The position numbers and the translations under genes were made by a program. A stretch of 64,000 nt of DNA, from the NCBI GenBank assembly GCA_015152525.1, contig SUTU01000003.1, positions 62,001 to 126,000 on the forward strand, given 5' to 3'. Below, piece by piece: positions 1-9,284 of this stretch (positions are counted from its first letter, which is position 1; every line of letters starts with the position of its first letter). The notes beneath the pieces were generated by a model that was not told where the DNA came from, made no database searches, and saw only the letters and a program-made list of their open reading frames with translations. The stretch is from Cyanobacteria bacterium SIG28. GTDB lineage: Bacteria; Cyanobacteriota; Vampirovibrionia; Gastranaerophilales; Gastranaerophilaceae.

Positions 1-1
1 T

Positions 2-484
2 TATATAAAAAAAATCTCTGACGGAATAACCGGATTTTCTGAGTTTTATAATCCGGAAGGAATTTTTTTGTTTTCAACTGCCACTAATTATGAATTTTTA
101 AATAAAGGTTCTCTTATCGGGTATTCAAATAATGACTTAAAATTTTACGATATTTTTATTAGAGATGGAATAGTTGAAACAAGAGAACTTTTGGCAGATG
201 AAGTTCAAGCGTTGTTTCCAAAATATAAAGTTATAAAAATAAGTGATTTTTCAAAGGCTACAAATTCTTTAAAAATAAAGAAGAAACGTGGTGATATGAA
301 ACTTATCTTACTAAATGACACTGATAGAAGTTTTGATAATTACGGATTTACTTCAAATAATGCCAAGTATAATTTTTATAACCTAAAAGGTTTTTTAGAA
401 ATAACCGAAAAGGGAATGATACAGTTTTCTAAATTTGGTGATAATACAAAAAATTCGCCGTGGTTTATTTTGCTATTGCGCTAG
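2..484 (+). CDS. Hypothetical protein, 5' end cut off by window edge
   Basis: The reading frame is open from base 2 to a TAG at 482-484 and has no stop to the left, so the gene starts outside the window; the TTG at 68 is only an internal codon. The visible 160 residues are mixed polar/hydrophobic with no membrane segment, a Lys-rich stretch in the middle (KIKKKR) and a hydrophobic C-terminus ending WFILLLR. I recognise no family. Its last 20 bases overlap the end of the convergent flavoprotein gene, so the two genes share a 3' end without room for a separate terminator. Confidence 0.6.
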   Translation, partial: YIKKISDGITGFSEFYNPEGIFLFSTATNYEFLNKGSLIGYSNNDLKFYDIFIRDGIVETRELLADEVQALFPKYKVIKISDFSKATNSLKIKKKRGDMKLILLNDTDRSFDNYGFTSNNAKYNFYNLKGFLEITEKGMIQFSKFGDNTKNSPWFILLLR

Positions 485-1643
485 AGCAAACATATGCAGT
501 AGACCAAGCGTTCTGTAAGTTAAATCCGCCGCAAAAGCCGTCGATATTCAAAACTTCGCCAATTGCATAAATATTGGCAATCTTTTTAACTTCCATTGTT
601 TTAGGATTGATTTCGTCTAAATCAATTCCGCCGGCAGTAACTGTTTCTTCACCTTTATTAGTGCCTGTGATATTTATTTTGAAATTATGTATTTTTTCTA
701 GAATTAAATCTCGAGTTTTACCGTCTATTTTGTGTGCTTTTTGGGTTTCATCAAAATCTTTTAAAATTAGCTTAACGACTTTTTGCGGTAAAAAATCTGT
801 TAAAATATTTTTAATCTCTTTGTGTGGAAAAGTGTTTAGTTTATCTTGCAGGTTATCTAAATCCGCACAAAGGTCAAATGTTAATTCATATGGCACTTTA
901 TCAAAAGCTTTAATTGAAGATATTGTGTATGTAAGCGGACCGGAAATCCCAAAATGGGTGAATAATAAATCGTCAGTAATTCCATTAGATTTTACATTTT
1001 TTATAACAGTTCCTGATAGTTCTTTGAAGCTTTCTTCTGTATTCAGCCCTACAAGGGAAGGTTTTGGATTAATAATTTTTATTCCCAAATCTTGAGCCAA
1101 TTTGTAGCCGGAATGTCCGCCTGTTGCAATAATAACTTTTGAAAAAAAGTAAGAAGATTTTCCTTTTTTTTCTGTAGTATTTGAGGAATATTTTTCTGTA
1201 ATTAATTTAAAACCGTTATCAATAACGCTTATTTCAATAACATTTTCTTGTAGAATTTGGGCTTTTGAAATTTGTTTTAAAATGGTTTCTCTAACTTCCT
1301 TTGCACTGTTTGAGTTTGGAAAAATTCTGCCGTTTTCTTGAACGTAAGTTTCTATACCCATTTCTTCAAATAATTCAAGGGTGTCAGCTGTTGAAAATTT
1401 GGAAAAAATTGAGTATAAGAATTTTTCACCACGAGGATAATTATGTGCTAATTCTTTAAAATCGTATTCGGCATGTGCTAAATTGCATCTTCCGCCACCT
1501 GTTGGTAAAAGAGTCCTTAATGGTGAACCTTTGTCGAATAATGTAACCTCAAAACCTTTTTTTAACAAGTAATATGCGCAAATACAACCACTTGCACCTG
1601 CTCCGATTATTGCAATAGGGTTATTGTTAAATTCTTGTGCCAT
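465..1643 (-). CDS. BaiN/HI0933-family FAD-dependent oxidoreductase
   Basis: A 392-residue flavoprotein. The N-terminus carries the dinucleotide-binding motif IAIIGAGASG (residues about 9-18) followed by TGGGRCNLAH, the hallmark of the HI0933/YhiN/BaiN family, and the C-terminus has the family's closing FAD segment (YAIGEVLNIDGFCGGFNLQNAW). Members are soluble FAD enzymes; BaiN reduces bile-acid intermediates in some gut clostridia, but the substrate here cannot be read from sequence. I chose the ATG at 1643 because the family begins just before the glycine motif. A longer frame from 1730 would run back through folK. The start overlaps the end of folK by 17 bases, so the two are probably co-transcribed. 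Confidence 0.85.
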   Translation of the reverse strand: MAQEFNNNPIAIIGAGASGCICAYYLLKKGFEVTLFDKGSPLRTLLPTGGGRCNLAHAEYDFKELAHNYPRGEKFLYSIFSKFSTADTLELFEEMGIETYVQENGRIFPNSNSAKEVRETILKQISKAQILQENVIEISVIDNGFKLITEKYSSNTTEKKGKSSYFFSKVIIATGGHSGYKLAQDLGIKIINPKPSLVGLNTEESFKELSGTVIKNVKSNGITDDLLFTHFGISGPLTYTISSIKAFDKVPYELTFDLCADLDNLQDKLNTFPHKEIKNILTDFLPQKVVKLILKDFDETQKAHKIDGKTRDLILEKIHNFKINITGTNKGEETVTAGGIDLDEINPKTMEVKKIANIYAIGEVLNIDGFCGGFNLQNAWSTAYVCSSAIAK

Positions 1644-2127
1644 ATAAGCAAACCATTTCTGGATTTTCGATTTCTTCATAAAGGCTTTCGACGGTTTTTC
1701 CAAAAAAAGGATGTACAAAATCTTCAGCAATTTCCAGCATCGGAACTAACATAAAAGCTCTTTTGTGAAAGTATTTGTGAGGCAAGGTCAAGCGTTCATT
1801 GTTTAAAACCAAATTATCATAAAAAACAATATCTATATCAATTGTTCTATCTGAATATTCATTAGTTCTGTCTTTTGGACGACCTAATTGGCATTCTATT
1901 CTTTGGCATTCATCTAAAAGTAATTCCGGCGTTAATGATGTTGTTATCTGCACAATAGCATTAACAAACCAATTATCAGAATCCATTTTCCAAGGTTCAG
2001 ATTCATAAAAAGATGATGTAGCAACGATATTTATATCAGGGTGTGCACCAAGTAGGCTTGTTGCTTGCTGTACAAAACCAACTCGATCACCTATATTTGA
2101 ACCTAATGATAAATAAACTATAGCCAT
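1627..2127 (-). CDS. folK: 2-amino-4-hydroxy-6-hydroxymethyldihydropteridine pyrophosphokinase
   Basis: 166 residues, the usual length. HPPK transfers pyrophosphate from ATP to 6-hydroxymethyl-dihydropterin in folate synthesis. Visible signatures are the N-terminal YLSLGSNIGDR, the YESEPW segment and the catalytic core RPKDRTNEYSDRTIDIDIVFYD, which contains the DIDI metal/ATP ligands. The final PHKYFHKRAFMLVPMLEI block is also typical. No folP or folB lies next to it; the downstream partner is a BaiN-like flavoprotein that overlaps it by 17 bases. The gene ends with AGA ATT TAA inside that overlap. Confidence 0.95.
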   Translation of the reverse strand: MAIVYLSLGSNIGDRVGFVQQATSLLGAHPDINIVATSSFYESEPWKMDSDNWFVNAIVQITTSLTPELLLDECQRIECQLGRPKDRTNEYSDRTIDIDIVFYDNLVLNNERLTLPHKYFHKRAFMLVPMLEIAEDFVHPFFGKTVESLYEEIENPEMVCLYGTRI

Positions 2128-2168
2128 AGTCCTATTTTACCTTGTTTTAACGCTTATTGTCAAATGGT

Positions 2169-3713
2169 TTAATCTTCTTTTTTTATACCTTTAATTAAAA
2201 ATATTAAAGGTATTATTACAATGCAAGCAACCGCAAAAAATCTAAATGCATCAATAAATGCCATTAAGTTAGCTTGTTGCATAAGTTGATTATATATCAT
2301 TTTTTGTCCCATATATGTTGCAGTATGAGGATCAACCGTTGTCATAAATGCACTTGACATCGCTTGAAGTCTTTCTGTATATGGTTGAACATAATCGTTT
2401 AAGTGTTCAATAAGCATAAATTGGTGTTTTTGTCCGCCTCTTGATAGAAGTGTCGCAACGATTGACGTTCCGAATGCGCCACCAATATTTTTTAGAAGAT
2501 TTTGTAAACCGCTTGCATTAGTCATTTGTTCATTCTTTATGGTAGCCATAGAAAGTGTGATAATAGGTATCATTGCTAATCCAAGTCCCAACCCGTAAAG
2601 AATATTAGGTATTGCAATGTTGATAGGTGCAATTTGCAAGTTTAAAGTGCCTAATATCCAACCTGCACCACCCATTAAAGCCAGTCCGATTATTACCAAA
2701 AGCCTGTTGTCAATTGCGTTTGAGAGTGTTGCACATATAATCATTGCGCAAAGTGCGCCTATGCCTCTTGGCATCATTGAAAGCCCGCTTTGAAAAGCAT
2801 CGTATCCCATAAGTGCTTGTAAAAATTGAGGAAGGATAGCCAAAGAAGCCAACAAAACACCTTGCATAACTATTTGAACAACAGTTCCGAAGAAGTAGTT
2901 TTTATCTTTGAAAACCGATAGATCAGTCAAAGCTTCTTTATTTTTAAATTGTGAAACAAAAAAAGCAACACCGGTTATAAACGAAACAGTTGATAACCAG
3001 CAAATCCAAGGTGCATTAAACCAGTCAGCATTATTTCCTTTATCTAAAACTATTTGTAATGAAGCTAAAAATACGGTAAGTAAGAAAAAACCAACAAAGT
3101 CTGTTTTTACACCTTTTTGTCTTTGAGCATACGGCGGATCATAAACCAACGCTTTAGTTAATCCCAAAGCTAAGATACCAATTGGTAAATTAATAAAATA
3201 AATGTATGGCCAAGACCAATTCTCAGTTATCCAACCGCCCAAAACAGGGCCGATAATAGGTGCCAGTACTATTACCAGACCAAATACAGCCATGGCTTTA
3301 CCTCTTTCCTGAGGTTCAAAGTTTTCAAGCAGAATTGATTGACAGCAAGGTAATAAACCGCCACCGCCAAAACCTTGTAAAATTCTTGAAAATACCATCA
3401 TAGCCATGCTGTTTGAAAAACCGCACATCGCTGAGGATATTGTAAAAAGTAAAATCGAAAACATTAAAAAGTTTTTACGTCCCATTACTTTACTAAACCA
3501 GCCAACCATCGGGATTACAATTCCACTGGCGATTAAGTAACTTGTCAAAATCCACATAGACTCTTCACGGCTAACGGAAAAGCTTCCGGCCATGTGCGGT
3601 AATGCAACGTTTGCAATTGTTTCATCAAGTACAAACATAAATGCTGCTGCCATTGTCGGCAAACAAGCCAGCCAAGGATTTATGTTGTTTTTATTTTCAA
3701 TAACTTCTGCCAT
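2169..3713 (-). CDS. DHA2-type (EmrB/QacA) MFS drug exporter
   Basis: 514 residues with about 14 hydrophobic segments, the DHA2 layout of proton-driven multidrug antiporters in the inner membrane. LDETIANVALPHM near residue 28 is motif D1 of the 14-helix family, and GRKNFLMFS plus GGGLLPCCQSILLENFEPQERGKAMA match the loop 2-3 and following motifs. EmrB partners with a periplasmic EmrA and an outer-membrane channel, but neither is adjacent, so it may work alone or with unlinked partners. It is divergent from kdsD, and a strong palindrome (3763-3780) sits 50 bases upstream of its ATG, suggesting repression by a ligand-responsive regulator encoded elsewhere. Confidence 0.9.
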   Translation of the reverse strand: MAEVIENKNNINPWLACLPTMAAAFMFVLDETIANVALPHMAGSFSVSREESMWILTSYLIASGIVIPMVGWFSKVMGRKNFLMFSILLFTISSAMCGFSNSMAMMVFSRILQGFGGGGLLPCCQSILLENFEPQERGKAMAVFGLVIVLAPIIGPVLGGWITENWSWPYIYFINLPIGILALGLTKALVYDPPYAQRQKGVKTDFVGFFLLTVFLASLQIVLDKGNNADWFNAPWICWLSTVSFITGVAFFVSQFKNKEALTDLSVFKDKNYFFGTVVQIVMQGVLLASLAILPQFLQALMGYDAFQSGLSMMPRGIGALCAMIICATLSNAIDNRLLVIIGLALMGGAGWILGTLNLQIAPINIAIPNILYGLGLGLAMIPIITLSMATIKNEQMTNASGLQNLLKNIGGAFGTSIVATLLSRGGQKHQFMLIEHLNDYVQPYTERLQAMSSAFMTTVDPHTATYMGQKMIYNQLMQQANLMAFIDAFRFFAVACIVIIPLIFLIKGIKKED

Positions 3714-3762
3714 AAATAACTCTCAAAATTAAATAATTGTACACTCGAATCGTATCACACCT

Positions 3763-3788
3763 ATGTTGCAAATGCAACATGTTGCAAA
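3763..3788. promoter_or_regulatory. Palindromic operator between MFS exporter and kdsD
   Basis: A perfect inverted repeat, ATGTTGC-AAAT-GCAACAT (3763-3780), is followed immediately by a third half-copy, so ATGTTGCAAA occurs at 3763 and again at 3779 with a 16-base period. Such two-and-a-half-site layouts are usual for dimeric repressors of drug exporters (TetR- or MarR-like). It lies in the 147-base divergent gap and could act on either gene. No regulator gene is adjacent, so the protein that binds is unknown. Confidence 0.55.
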
Positions 3789-3860
3789 AATTACACTGCT
3801 TAGATTTTAAAATTATTAATATTTGTTGTATCATATAGTTATATAAATAAGGAGTTAAAG

Positions 3861-4847
3861 ATGGCGACTACAATTGACATGTTAAATCAGAGTGATTTGG
3901 ATCAAAAATCAGCATATAGAACTATCGAAGCAGAAATTCAAGCAATAAATGATTTAAAATCTTCGGTAGCATTAGAAAATCTTTCATTGGCTCTGGATTT
4001 AATGCAAAACGCAACCGGTAGAATTGTAATAACCGGCATGGGTAAATCAGGACATATAGGAAATAAGATTGCGGCATCTTTAGCTTCAACCGGCACACCG
4101 TCATTTTTTGTTCATCCGGCAGAAGCAAGTCATGGCGATTTGGGTATGATTACAGAAAATGACGTAGTAATAGCTATTTCGAATAGTGGTGAATCACGAG
4201 AACTAGGTGATATTATTAATTATTGCAAAAGATTTGCGATTAAATTAATTGCTATAACTAAAAATGCAGAGAGTTCTTTAGGAAAAGCTGCAACCGTAAT
4301 TTTGGGTTTGCCAAAGAAAGGTGAAGCGTGTCCGTTAGGTTTAGCACCAACAAGTTCTACAACTGCAACATTGGTTTTAGGTGATATTTTAACTGTAGGT
4401 TTGATTGAACGTAAAGGATTTTCAAAAGAGGATTTCAATGTAAGACATCCAGGCGGAAAACTTGGTTCAGTGCTTCAACGTGTTGGTGATTTAATGCACA
4501 CCGGACAAGATATGCCGATTTTAAATGAAAATTCTATTATGCAAGCTGTACTTTTAGAAATGACTTCAAAACGTTTAGGTTGTGTAGGATTTATTAATGA
4601 AACAGGTGATTTTACCGGCATGTTAACCGACGGTGATTTGAGAAGATGTTTGTCAGCTTCGATTTTAAATGAAAATGCGGTTAATTTGATGACAAAGACT
4701 CCAAAAACTGTTAACAAAGAAATGTTGTCAGCTGAGGCTTTAAGGATTATGCATGACAAAAAGATAACCAATATGTTTGTGCTTGAAGGAACAAAACCTA
4801 TCGGTGTTATTCATATTCACGATTTACTTAATAATGGCGTAGCATAA
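3861..4847 (+). CDS. kdsD: Arabinose-5-phosphate isomerase (KpsF/GutQ family)
   Basis: 328 residues: an N-terminal SIS sugar-phosphate isomerase domain (about 30-180; GMGKSGHIGNKIAASLASTGTPSFFVHP is diagnostic) and two CBS domains (about 205-325). The enzyme converts ribulose-5-phosphate to arabinose-5-phosphate, the first step to Kdo in lipopolysaccharide, which points to an outer membrane. kdsA and kdsB are not in the window, but a KdsC-like phosphatase occurs at 33307. The start is preceded by AAGGAG at a good distance. The stop codon shares its final A with the ATG of the next gene (TAATGA), so translation of the two is likely coupled. Confidence 0.92.
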   Translation: MATTIDMLNQSDLDQKSAYRTIEAEIQAINDLKSSVALENLSLALDLMQNATGRIVITGMGKSGHIGNKIAASLASTGTPSFFVHPAEASHGDLGMITENDVVIAISNSGESRELGDIINYCKRFAIKLIAITKNAESSLGKAATVILGLPKKGEACPLGLAPTSSTTATLVLGDILTVGLIERKGFSKEDFNVRHPGGKLGSVLQRVGDLMHTGQDMPILNENSIMQAVLLEMTSKRLGCVGFINETGDFTGMLTDGDLRRCLSASILNENAVNLMTKTPKTVNKEMLSAEALRIMHDKKITNMFVLEGTKPIGVIHIHDLLNNGVA

Positions 4848-6196
4848 TGAAAATTTGTTTTTTACCGATTGATAATCGTCCGGTTTGTTATAACCTCGTT
4901 AAAGATATTGTTGCTATTGATGACGATATAGAACTTTATCTTCCACCAAGAGAATTTTTAGGGGATTTAACAAAGCCGGCTAACGTTGAAGCTTTGTTTG
5001 TTTGGTTAAGAGATTTACCAAAAGCAGATGCCATAATTCTGTCATTAGACACTATTGCTTATGGTGGTTTGATACCTTCTCGACGTTCTGATGAGAGTTT
5101 TGATGAAATTAAATCAAGAATTGAAAATTTAAAAAATATTCTTTTAGAAAAAAACGCAAAAATATATGCTTTTTCAAGCATAATGAGAATTTCTAACAAT
5201 AATTACAATGAAGAAGAAAAAGAATACTGGTCGCAATACGGTAAAAAGATTTTTGATTATTCTTATCAAACTCATAAGAATGGAGTTTTTGCTTGTGAAT
5301 CTTGTATTCAAAGGTTAATTCCGGATGAAATTCTTAATGATTATATGCAAACACGAAAACGTAATTTTGAGATAAATAAAATTTATTTAGATTGGCAAAA
5401 GGAAGGTTTTTTTGAACTTTTAATTTTTTCAAAAGATGATTGTGCAGAATTCGGGTTTAATGTTATGGAAGCTTTAGAACTTGAAAAGTTGGGTGGAAAA
5501 ACTAAAACCGGTGCTGACGAGATTCCTCTTACACTTTTAGCAAGAGCCGTAAAAAAAGAAATCAGAGTTTATGTTGAATTTACTGAACCTGAATTTAAAG
5601 ATTTAATTTCAAATTATGAAGATATTTCTATAGAAAAATCAGTATTAGCCCAATTGGAATTGGCTCAGATGAGTGTTACAGAATCATTAGAGGATGCTGA
5701 TATAGTATTGGTAGTAAACAATTTTAGAGAAAAACAAGGTGAATTGGTTATGGGCTGGAATACTCAACCTTATTCCAAGAAACTTGTATTGCCTGATAAA
5801 TCATACGCAATAGCGGATGTAAGATTTGCAAATGGTGCAGATAATAATTTTGTAGATCAACTTTTACCGCAAATTGATTTAGAAAAATTTTATGGATATT
5901 CAGGGTGGAATACTTCAGCAAACACGCTAGGAAGTCTTTTAGCAGGAATAAAAGTTAGGTTTAATGCAAAAAGTTTTAATAAAAAAGCGTTTTGTGATTT
6001 ACAAATGATTAGATTTTTAGATGACTGGGCTTATCAAGCTAATGTTAGAGGTGAAATTGAAACTCCTTGTGAAATAAAGGAACTAATGGGTAAATATGAG
6101 AATATTTTATCAAATACTTTTGCCTATGATGATATTACTCGAATAAATTACAGTTATCCTTGGAATAGAAAATTTGAGATAGAAGTTTCTTTATAG
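4847..6196 (+). CDS. DUF4127 family protein
   Basis: 449 residues matching the DUF4127 pattern: it opens with a short beta strand and the conserved PIDNRPVCYNL, then LPPREFLGD, and SLDTIAYGGLIPSRR near residue 75. No signal peptide or membrane helix is evident, so it should be cytoplasmic. The biochemical role of DUF4127 is not established, although the DNRP and ASP-rich conserved blocks look enzymatic. It starts on the last base of kdsD, so it probably belongs with sugar-phosphate metabolism here; that is inference from coupling only. Confidence 0.8.
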   Translation: MKICFLPIDNRPVCYNLVKDIVAIDDDIELYLPPREFLGDLTKPANVEALFVWLRDLPKADAIILSLDTIAYGGLIPSRRSDESFDEIKSRIENLKNILLEKNAKIYAFSSIMRISNNNYNEEEKEYWSQYGKKIFDYSYQTHKNGVFACESCIQRLIPDEILNDYMQTRKRNFEINKIYLDWQKEGFFELLIFSKDDCAEFGFNVMEALELEKLGGKTKTGADEIPLTLLARAVKKEIRVYVEFTEPEFKDLISNYEDISIEKSVLAQLELAQMSVTESLEDADIVLVVNNFREKQGELVMGWNTQPYSKKLVLPDKSYAIADVRFANGADNNFVDQLLPQIDLEKFYGYSGWNTSANTLGSLLAGIKVRFNAKSFNKKAFCDLQMIRFLDDWAYQANVRGEIETPCEIKELMGKYENILSNTFAYDDITRINYSYPWNRKFEIEVSL

Positions 6197-6271
6197 AAAA
6201 AAGATTTATTATCTGCTTGGATACTAAAATTTACCCATTGACTTTTAAAATAAAATAATTAAATATTCAGT

Positions 6272-7273
6272 ATGAGCAAAGATTACTATAAAATTCTCGG
6301 CATTGCGGAGTTTGAAACAGCCGAAAACATAAAACTTGCTTATCGTAAGCTTGCACGAAAATTGCATCCTGATGTTGCAGGAAGTTCACGAGAAGCATTA
6401 GCACGTTTTAAAGAAATAAATGAAGCTTATGAAATCCTTTCTAATAAAGTAAAAAAAGAAGAATATGACCGAGCAAGACGTTTTTATTCCTATGCAAAAA
6501 ACAATTCTGACCAAAGCTATAAACAAACAGAAAAAAAACAAGAAGAAAATAAAACTAAAAAAAATAATAGTTTTTCTTTTAATTGGGAAGAATTTTTATC
6601 AAAAAAACATAGAAATGAAAGCTTTCAAAGACAAGAAAATTTGGCACCACAAAAAGGTTCTGATATTAATACAGATATTGAAATAACTGTGTTTGAAGCT
6701 TTGTGTGGAACTTGCAAAACAGTTAACATGTTACAAAAAAGCGTATGCCCTGTTTGCAACGGCAGAAAATTTGCAAATGGTACAATTTGCAAACATTGTC
6801 AAGGTAAGGGTGAATTTACTGAGCACAAAAAATTTAATATTAAAATTCCGGCAGAAATTAAAGACGGCTCCAAAATTCGCCTTGCAGGTGAAGGTAATAA
6901 AGGTTTAAATGGCGGAAAAAATGGTGATTTATATATAACTATTCATGTCAAAGAAACTCAAAACTATAAAACCGACGGATTAAATATTATAAAAACAGTT
7001 CCGATAACTCCTTTCGAAGCTGTTTTAGGTGCAAAAATAAAAATATCAACTCTTAATGGTATTATCAATCTGAATATTTTGCCAAATACGCAAAACGGTC
7101 AAAAATTTCGTTTGAGTAATTGTGGAATTGTGCAAAATGATAAAATTGGTGATATGATTATTACTGTAGAAATTAAGATTCCTAAAAATTTAACAAAAGA
7201 AGAATTGGAATTGTATAAAAAACTAGGTGAAATTTCGTCAAGTAATATAAGAGATGATATTTATGACAAATAA
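6272..7273 (+). CDS. DnaJ-like co-chaperone with a half zinc finger
   Basis: 333 residues. J domain at 5-70 with the HPD motif at 32-34 (LHPDV), which stimulates DnaK ATPase. A Lys/Gln-rich linker replaces the usual Gly/Phe region (about 75-130), followed by the DnaJ C-terminal substrate-binding fold (about 135-325; DGSKIRLAGEGNKG). The zinc region is reduced: only CPVCNG (159-164) and CKHCQGKG (173-180) are full repeats, so one zinc centre instead of the two of canonical DnaJ, with CGTC at 145-148 as a possible remnant. It is intermediate between DnaJ and CbpA. The last 11 bases overlap queE. Confidence 0.85.
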   Translation: MSKDYYKILGIAEFETAENIKLAYRKLARKLHPDVAGSSREALARFKEINEAYEILSNKVKKEEYDRARRFYSYAKNNSDQSYKQTEKKQEENKTKKNNSFSFNWEEFLSKKHRNESFQRQENLAPQKGSDINTDIEITVFEALCGTCKTVNMLQKSVCPVCNGRKFANGTICKHCQGKGEFTEHKKFNIKIPAEIKDGSKIRLAGEGNKGLNGGKNGDLYITIHVKETQNYKTDGLNIIKTVPITPFEAVLGAKIKISTLNGIINLNILPNTQNGQKFRLSNCGIVQNDKIGDMIITVEIKIPKNLTKEELELYKKLGEISSSNIRDDIYDK

Positions 7274-7931
7274 AATAAAGGTGAAGGAGATTTTTTCTTC
7301 AATACAAGGCGAAGGGCCTTTTATTGGATACAAGCAATTGTTTATCAGATTTTGTGGTTGTAATTTAAACTGCAATTATTGTGATACAGATTTTGATGCT
7401 GAAAAATCTAATACTTATTCAACTGAAGAATTGTTGAGTATTGTAGAAAAAAATAAAGATTGCCATTCAATATCTTTAACAGGTGGCGAACCTTTATTGC
7501 ATACAGAGTTTTTAAAAGAATTTTTACCAAAATGTACCTTGCCGATATATTTGGAAACAAATGCAACGTTAGCTGAAAAACTTTCTGAAATTATAGAATT
7601 TGTTGAATATGTTTCTGCAGACATCAAATTGCCGAGTTGCACAGGTCTACCTGAACTTTGGGAAGTTCATGATAAATTCTTTGAGGTGGCAAAATCAAAA
7701 AAACTTTTTGCAAAAGTCGTTTTTGATGATAAAATTACGGATTTTGAAATAAATTCCGTAATAAATTTGGTAAAAAAATATCAAATTGAAACAATATTAC
7801 AACCTAAAATGAATGGGAATGATTTAAGCGTTAATAATAAATTTATTGAATTTACGCTTGATAAATTTTTGGCTAAATATAATAAAGTTCGCTTGATACC
7901 GCAAGTTCATAAATTCTTGGATGTTAGGTAA
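7263..7931 (+). CDS. queE: 7-carboxy-7-deazaguanine synthase (radical SAM)
   Basis: 222 residues, typical for QueE, which makes the 7-deazaguanine base of queuosine from carboxy-tetrahydropterin. Evidence is the N-terminal EIFSSIQGEGPFIG, the iron-sulphur motif CNLNCNYC (CX3CX2C, residues 33-40) and the SAM-binding SLTGGEPLL. The ATG at 7263 fits the family N-terminus; an ATG three codons earlier (7254) is possible. The gene overlaps the end of the dnaJ-like gene. The other queuosine genes are not in the window, and I see no preQ1 riboswitch in front. Confidence 0.93.
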   Translation: MTNKIKVKEIFSSIQGEGPFIGYKQLFIRFCGCNLNCNYCDTDFDAEKSNTYSTEELLSIVEKNKDCHSISLTGGEPLLHTEFLKEFLPKCTLPIYLETNATLAEKLSEIIEFVEYVSADIKLPSCTGLPELWEVHDKFFEVAKSKKLFAKVVFDDKITDFEINSVINLVKKYQIETILQPKMNGNDLSVNNKFIEFTLDKFLAKYNKVRLIPQVHKFLDVR

Positions 7932-7973
7932 TTTCCGGATTGCTTTATATTTATTTAGTGTTATTATTTTATT

Positions 7974-8342
7974 ATGTTTAGAAGATTGTTGTTTTTTATA
8001 GCTTTATTTTTAGTACTTCCGTCATCAGCCGGTGAATTTGAAGCTGCAATAAAAAATAATCAAAAAGTATTTTTATATATAACATCTCCTGAGTGTGGTC
8101 GCTGTGTGAGGTTTAATCCGATATATAAAAATATTTCAAGTAAATATTCTAAGCAGATGAAATTCATAAAAGTAGATTTAGAATCTCAATACGGAAGAAA
8201 TCTTATGCGTACATATAAAGGATGGTATCTACCGTTTGTCATGGTTGTAAATCCTGAAAAAGGATTAAACGTAAAGATTTCACCGGATTGTTTGCTTGAA
8301 AATGCGTGTGTAGAGAGTTATATAAAAGATTATATTCAATAA
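7974..8342 (+). CDS. Secreted thioredoxin-fold protein
   Basis: 122 residues. A hydrophobic signal sequence (about 1-18, ending PSSAG) is followed by a compact thioredoxin fold with the redox motif CGRC in the context [14 protein letters not shown], and the cis-proline region [10 protein letters not shown]. It is likely a periplasmic or membrane-anchored disulphide or thiol enzyme. The active-site pair is intact. Two further cysteines near the C-terminus (DCLLENAC) could form a structural disulphide. It precedes the nucleotide-sugar genes by 13 bases, but no functional link is evident. Confidence 0.75.
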   Translation: MFRRLLFFIALFLVLPSSAGEFEAAIKNNQKVFLYITSPECGRCVRFNPIYKNISSKYSKQMKFIKVDLESQYGRNLMRTYKGWYLPFVMVVNPEKGLNVKISPDCLLENACVESYIKDYIQ

Positions 8343-8355
8343 TAGGAGTAGTTAT

Positions 8356-9249
8356 ATGAAAGGTATTATTTTAGCAGGTGGAACAGGCAGTAGGCTTTAT
8401 CCTGCCTCACAACCGATTTCAAAAATTTTGTTACCGATTTATGATAAACCAATGATTTATTACCCTCTATCAACATTAATGTTGGCTGGGATTAAAGATA
8501 TATTAATAATTACTAATGAATTGGATTATGATAATTTTATAAAACTGTTAGGCGATGGCTCTCAGTTCGGATTAAATCTGTCTTACAAGATCCAATATGT
8601 GCCGAAAGGTATTGCTGATGCTTTTATAATCGGTGAAGAGTTTATAGGAAAAGACGATATTGCTTTAATATTGGGTGATAATATTTTCCACGGTCATGGT
8701 TTTTCAACACTTATGAAAAACGCTATTTCTAATAACAATGGTGCAACCGTTTTTGGATATACAGTTAAGGATCCGGAAAGATTTGGTGTTGTAGAATTTG
8801 ATGAAAATAAAAAAGCTATATCTTTGGAAGAAAAACCTCTTTGCCCAAAATCAAATTATGCTGTAACAGGCTTATATTTTTATGATAATAGGGTTTGTGA
8901 GTTTGCTAAAAAACTTAAACCTTCTGCAAGAGGTGAATTGGAAATTACAGATTTAAACAGACTATACTTGGAAGAAGGTTCTTTAAATGTTGAAATTTTA
9001 GGCAGAGGATTTGCGTGGTTGGATACAGGAACACACGATTCAATGCTTCAAGCCAGCGTTTTTGTTCAAACAATGGAACTTAATAAAGGTGTTAAAATAG
9101 CTTGTCTTGAAGAAATTGCATACAATCAAAACTTTATTTCAAAAGAAGAGTTGTTAGGTAAAATTGAAAAATATGGTTTGAAAAACGAATATTACAATTA
9201 TGTTAGGAGTGTTTTAAACCAGCCCAGAAATACTTTAATAACTTTATAG
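8356..9249 (+). CDS. rfbA: Glucose-1-phosphate thymidylyltransferase
   Basis: 297 residues, full length for RmlA. It makes dTDP-glucose, the first step to dTDP-rhamnose and other deoxysugars of surface polysaccharides. Signatures are [16 protein letters not shown] at the N-terminus, [22 protein letters not shown], and [12 protein letters not shown] with the metal-binding Asp. AGGAG precedes the ATG. rfbB, rfbC and rfbD do not follow in canonical order; only an epimerase-like SDR gene does, so the final sugar is not clear. Confidence 0.93.
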   Translation: MKGIILAGGTGSRLYPASQPISKILLPIYDKPMIYYPLSTLMLAGIKDILIITNELDYDNFIKLLGDGSQFGLNLSYKIQYVPKGIADAFIIGEEFIGKDDIALILGDNIFHGHGFSTLMKNAISNNNGATVFGYTVKDPERFGVVEFDENKKAISLEEKPLCPKSNYAVTGLYFYDNRVCEFAKKLKPSARGELEITDLNRLYLEEGSLNVEILGRGFAWLDTGTHDSMLQASVFVQTMELNKGVKIACLEEIAYNQNFISKEELLGKIEKYGLKNEYYNYVRSVLNQPRNTLITL

Positions 9250-9284
9250 TTTGGTCTGGATATTTTTAAGCATTAGGATAAATT

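Noticed and set aside
574-1095. 173-residue frame on the plus strand
   Set aside because: It is antisense to the BaiN-like flavoprotein and has no ribosome site or family resemblance.
1644-1730. Longer N-terminus for the flavoprotein
   Set aside because: The extra 29 residues come from the folK coding region; family proteins begin near the glycine motif.
7220-7262. preQ1 riboswitch for queE
   Set aside because: queE overlaps the dnaJ-like gene; there is no leader and no matching motif.
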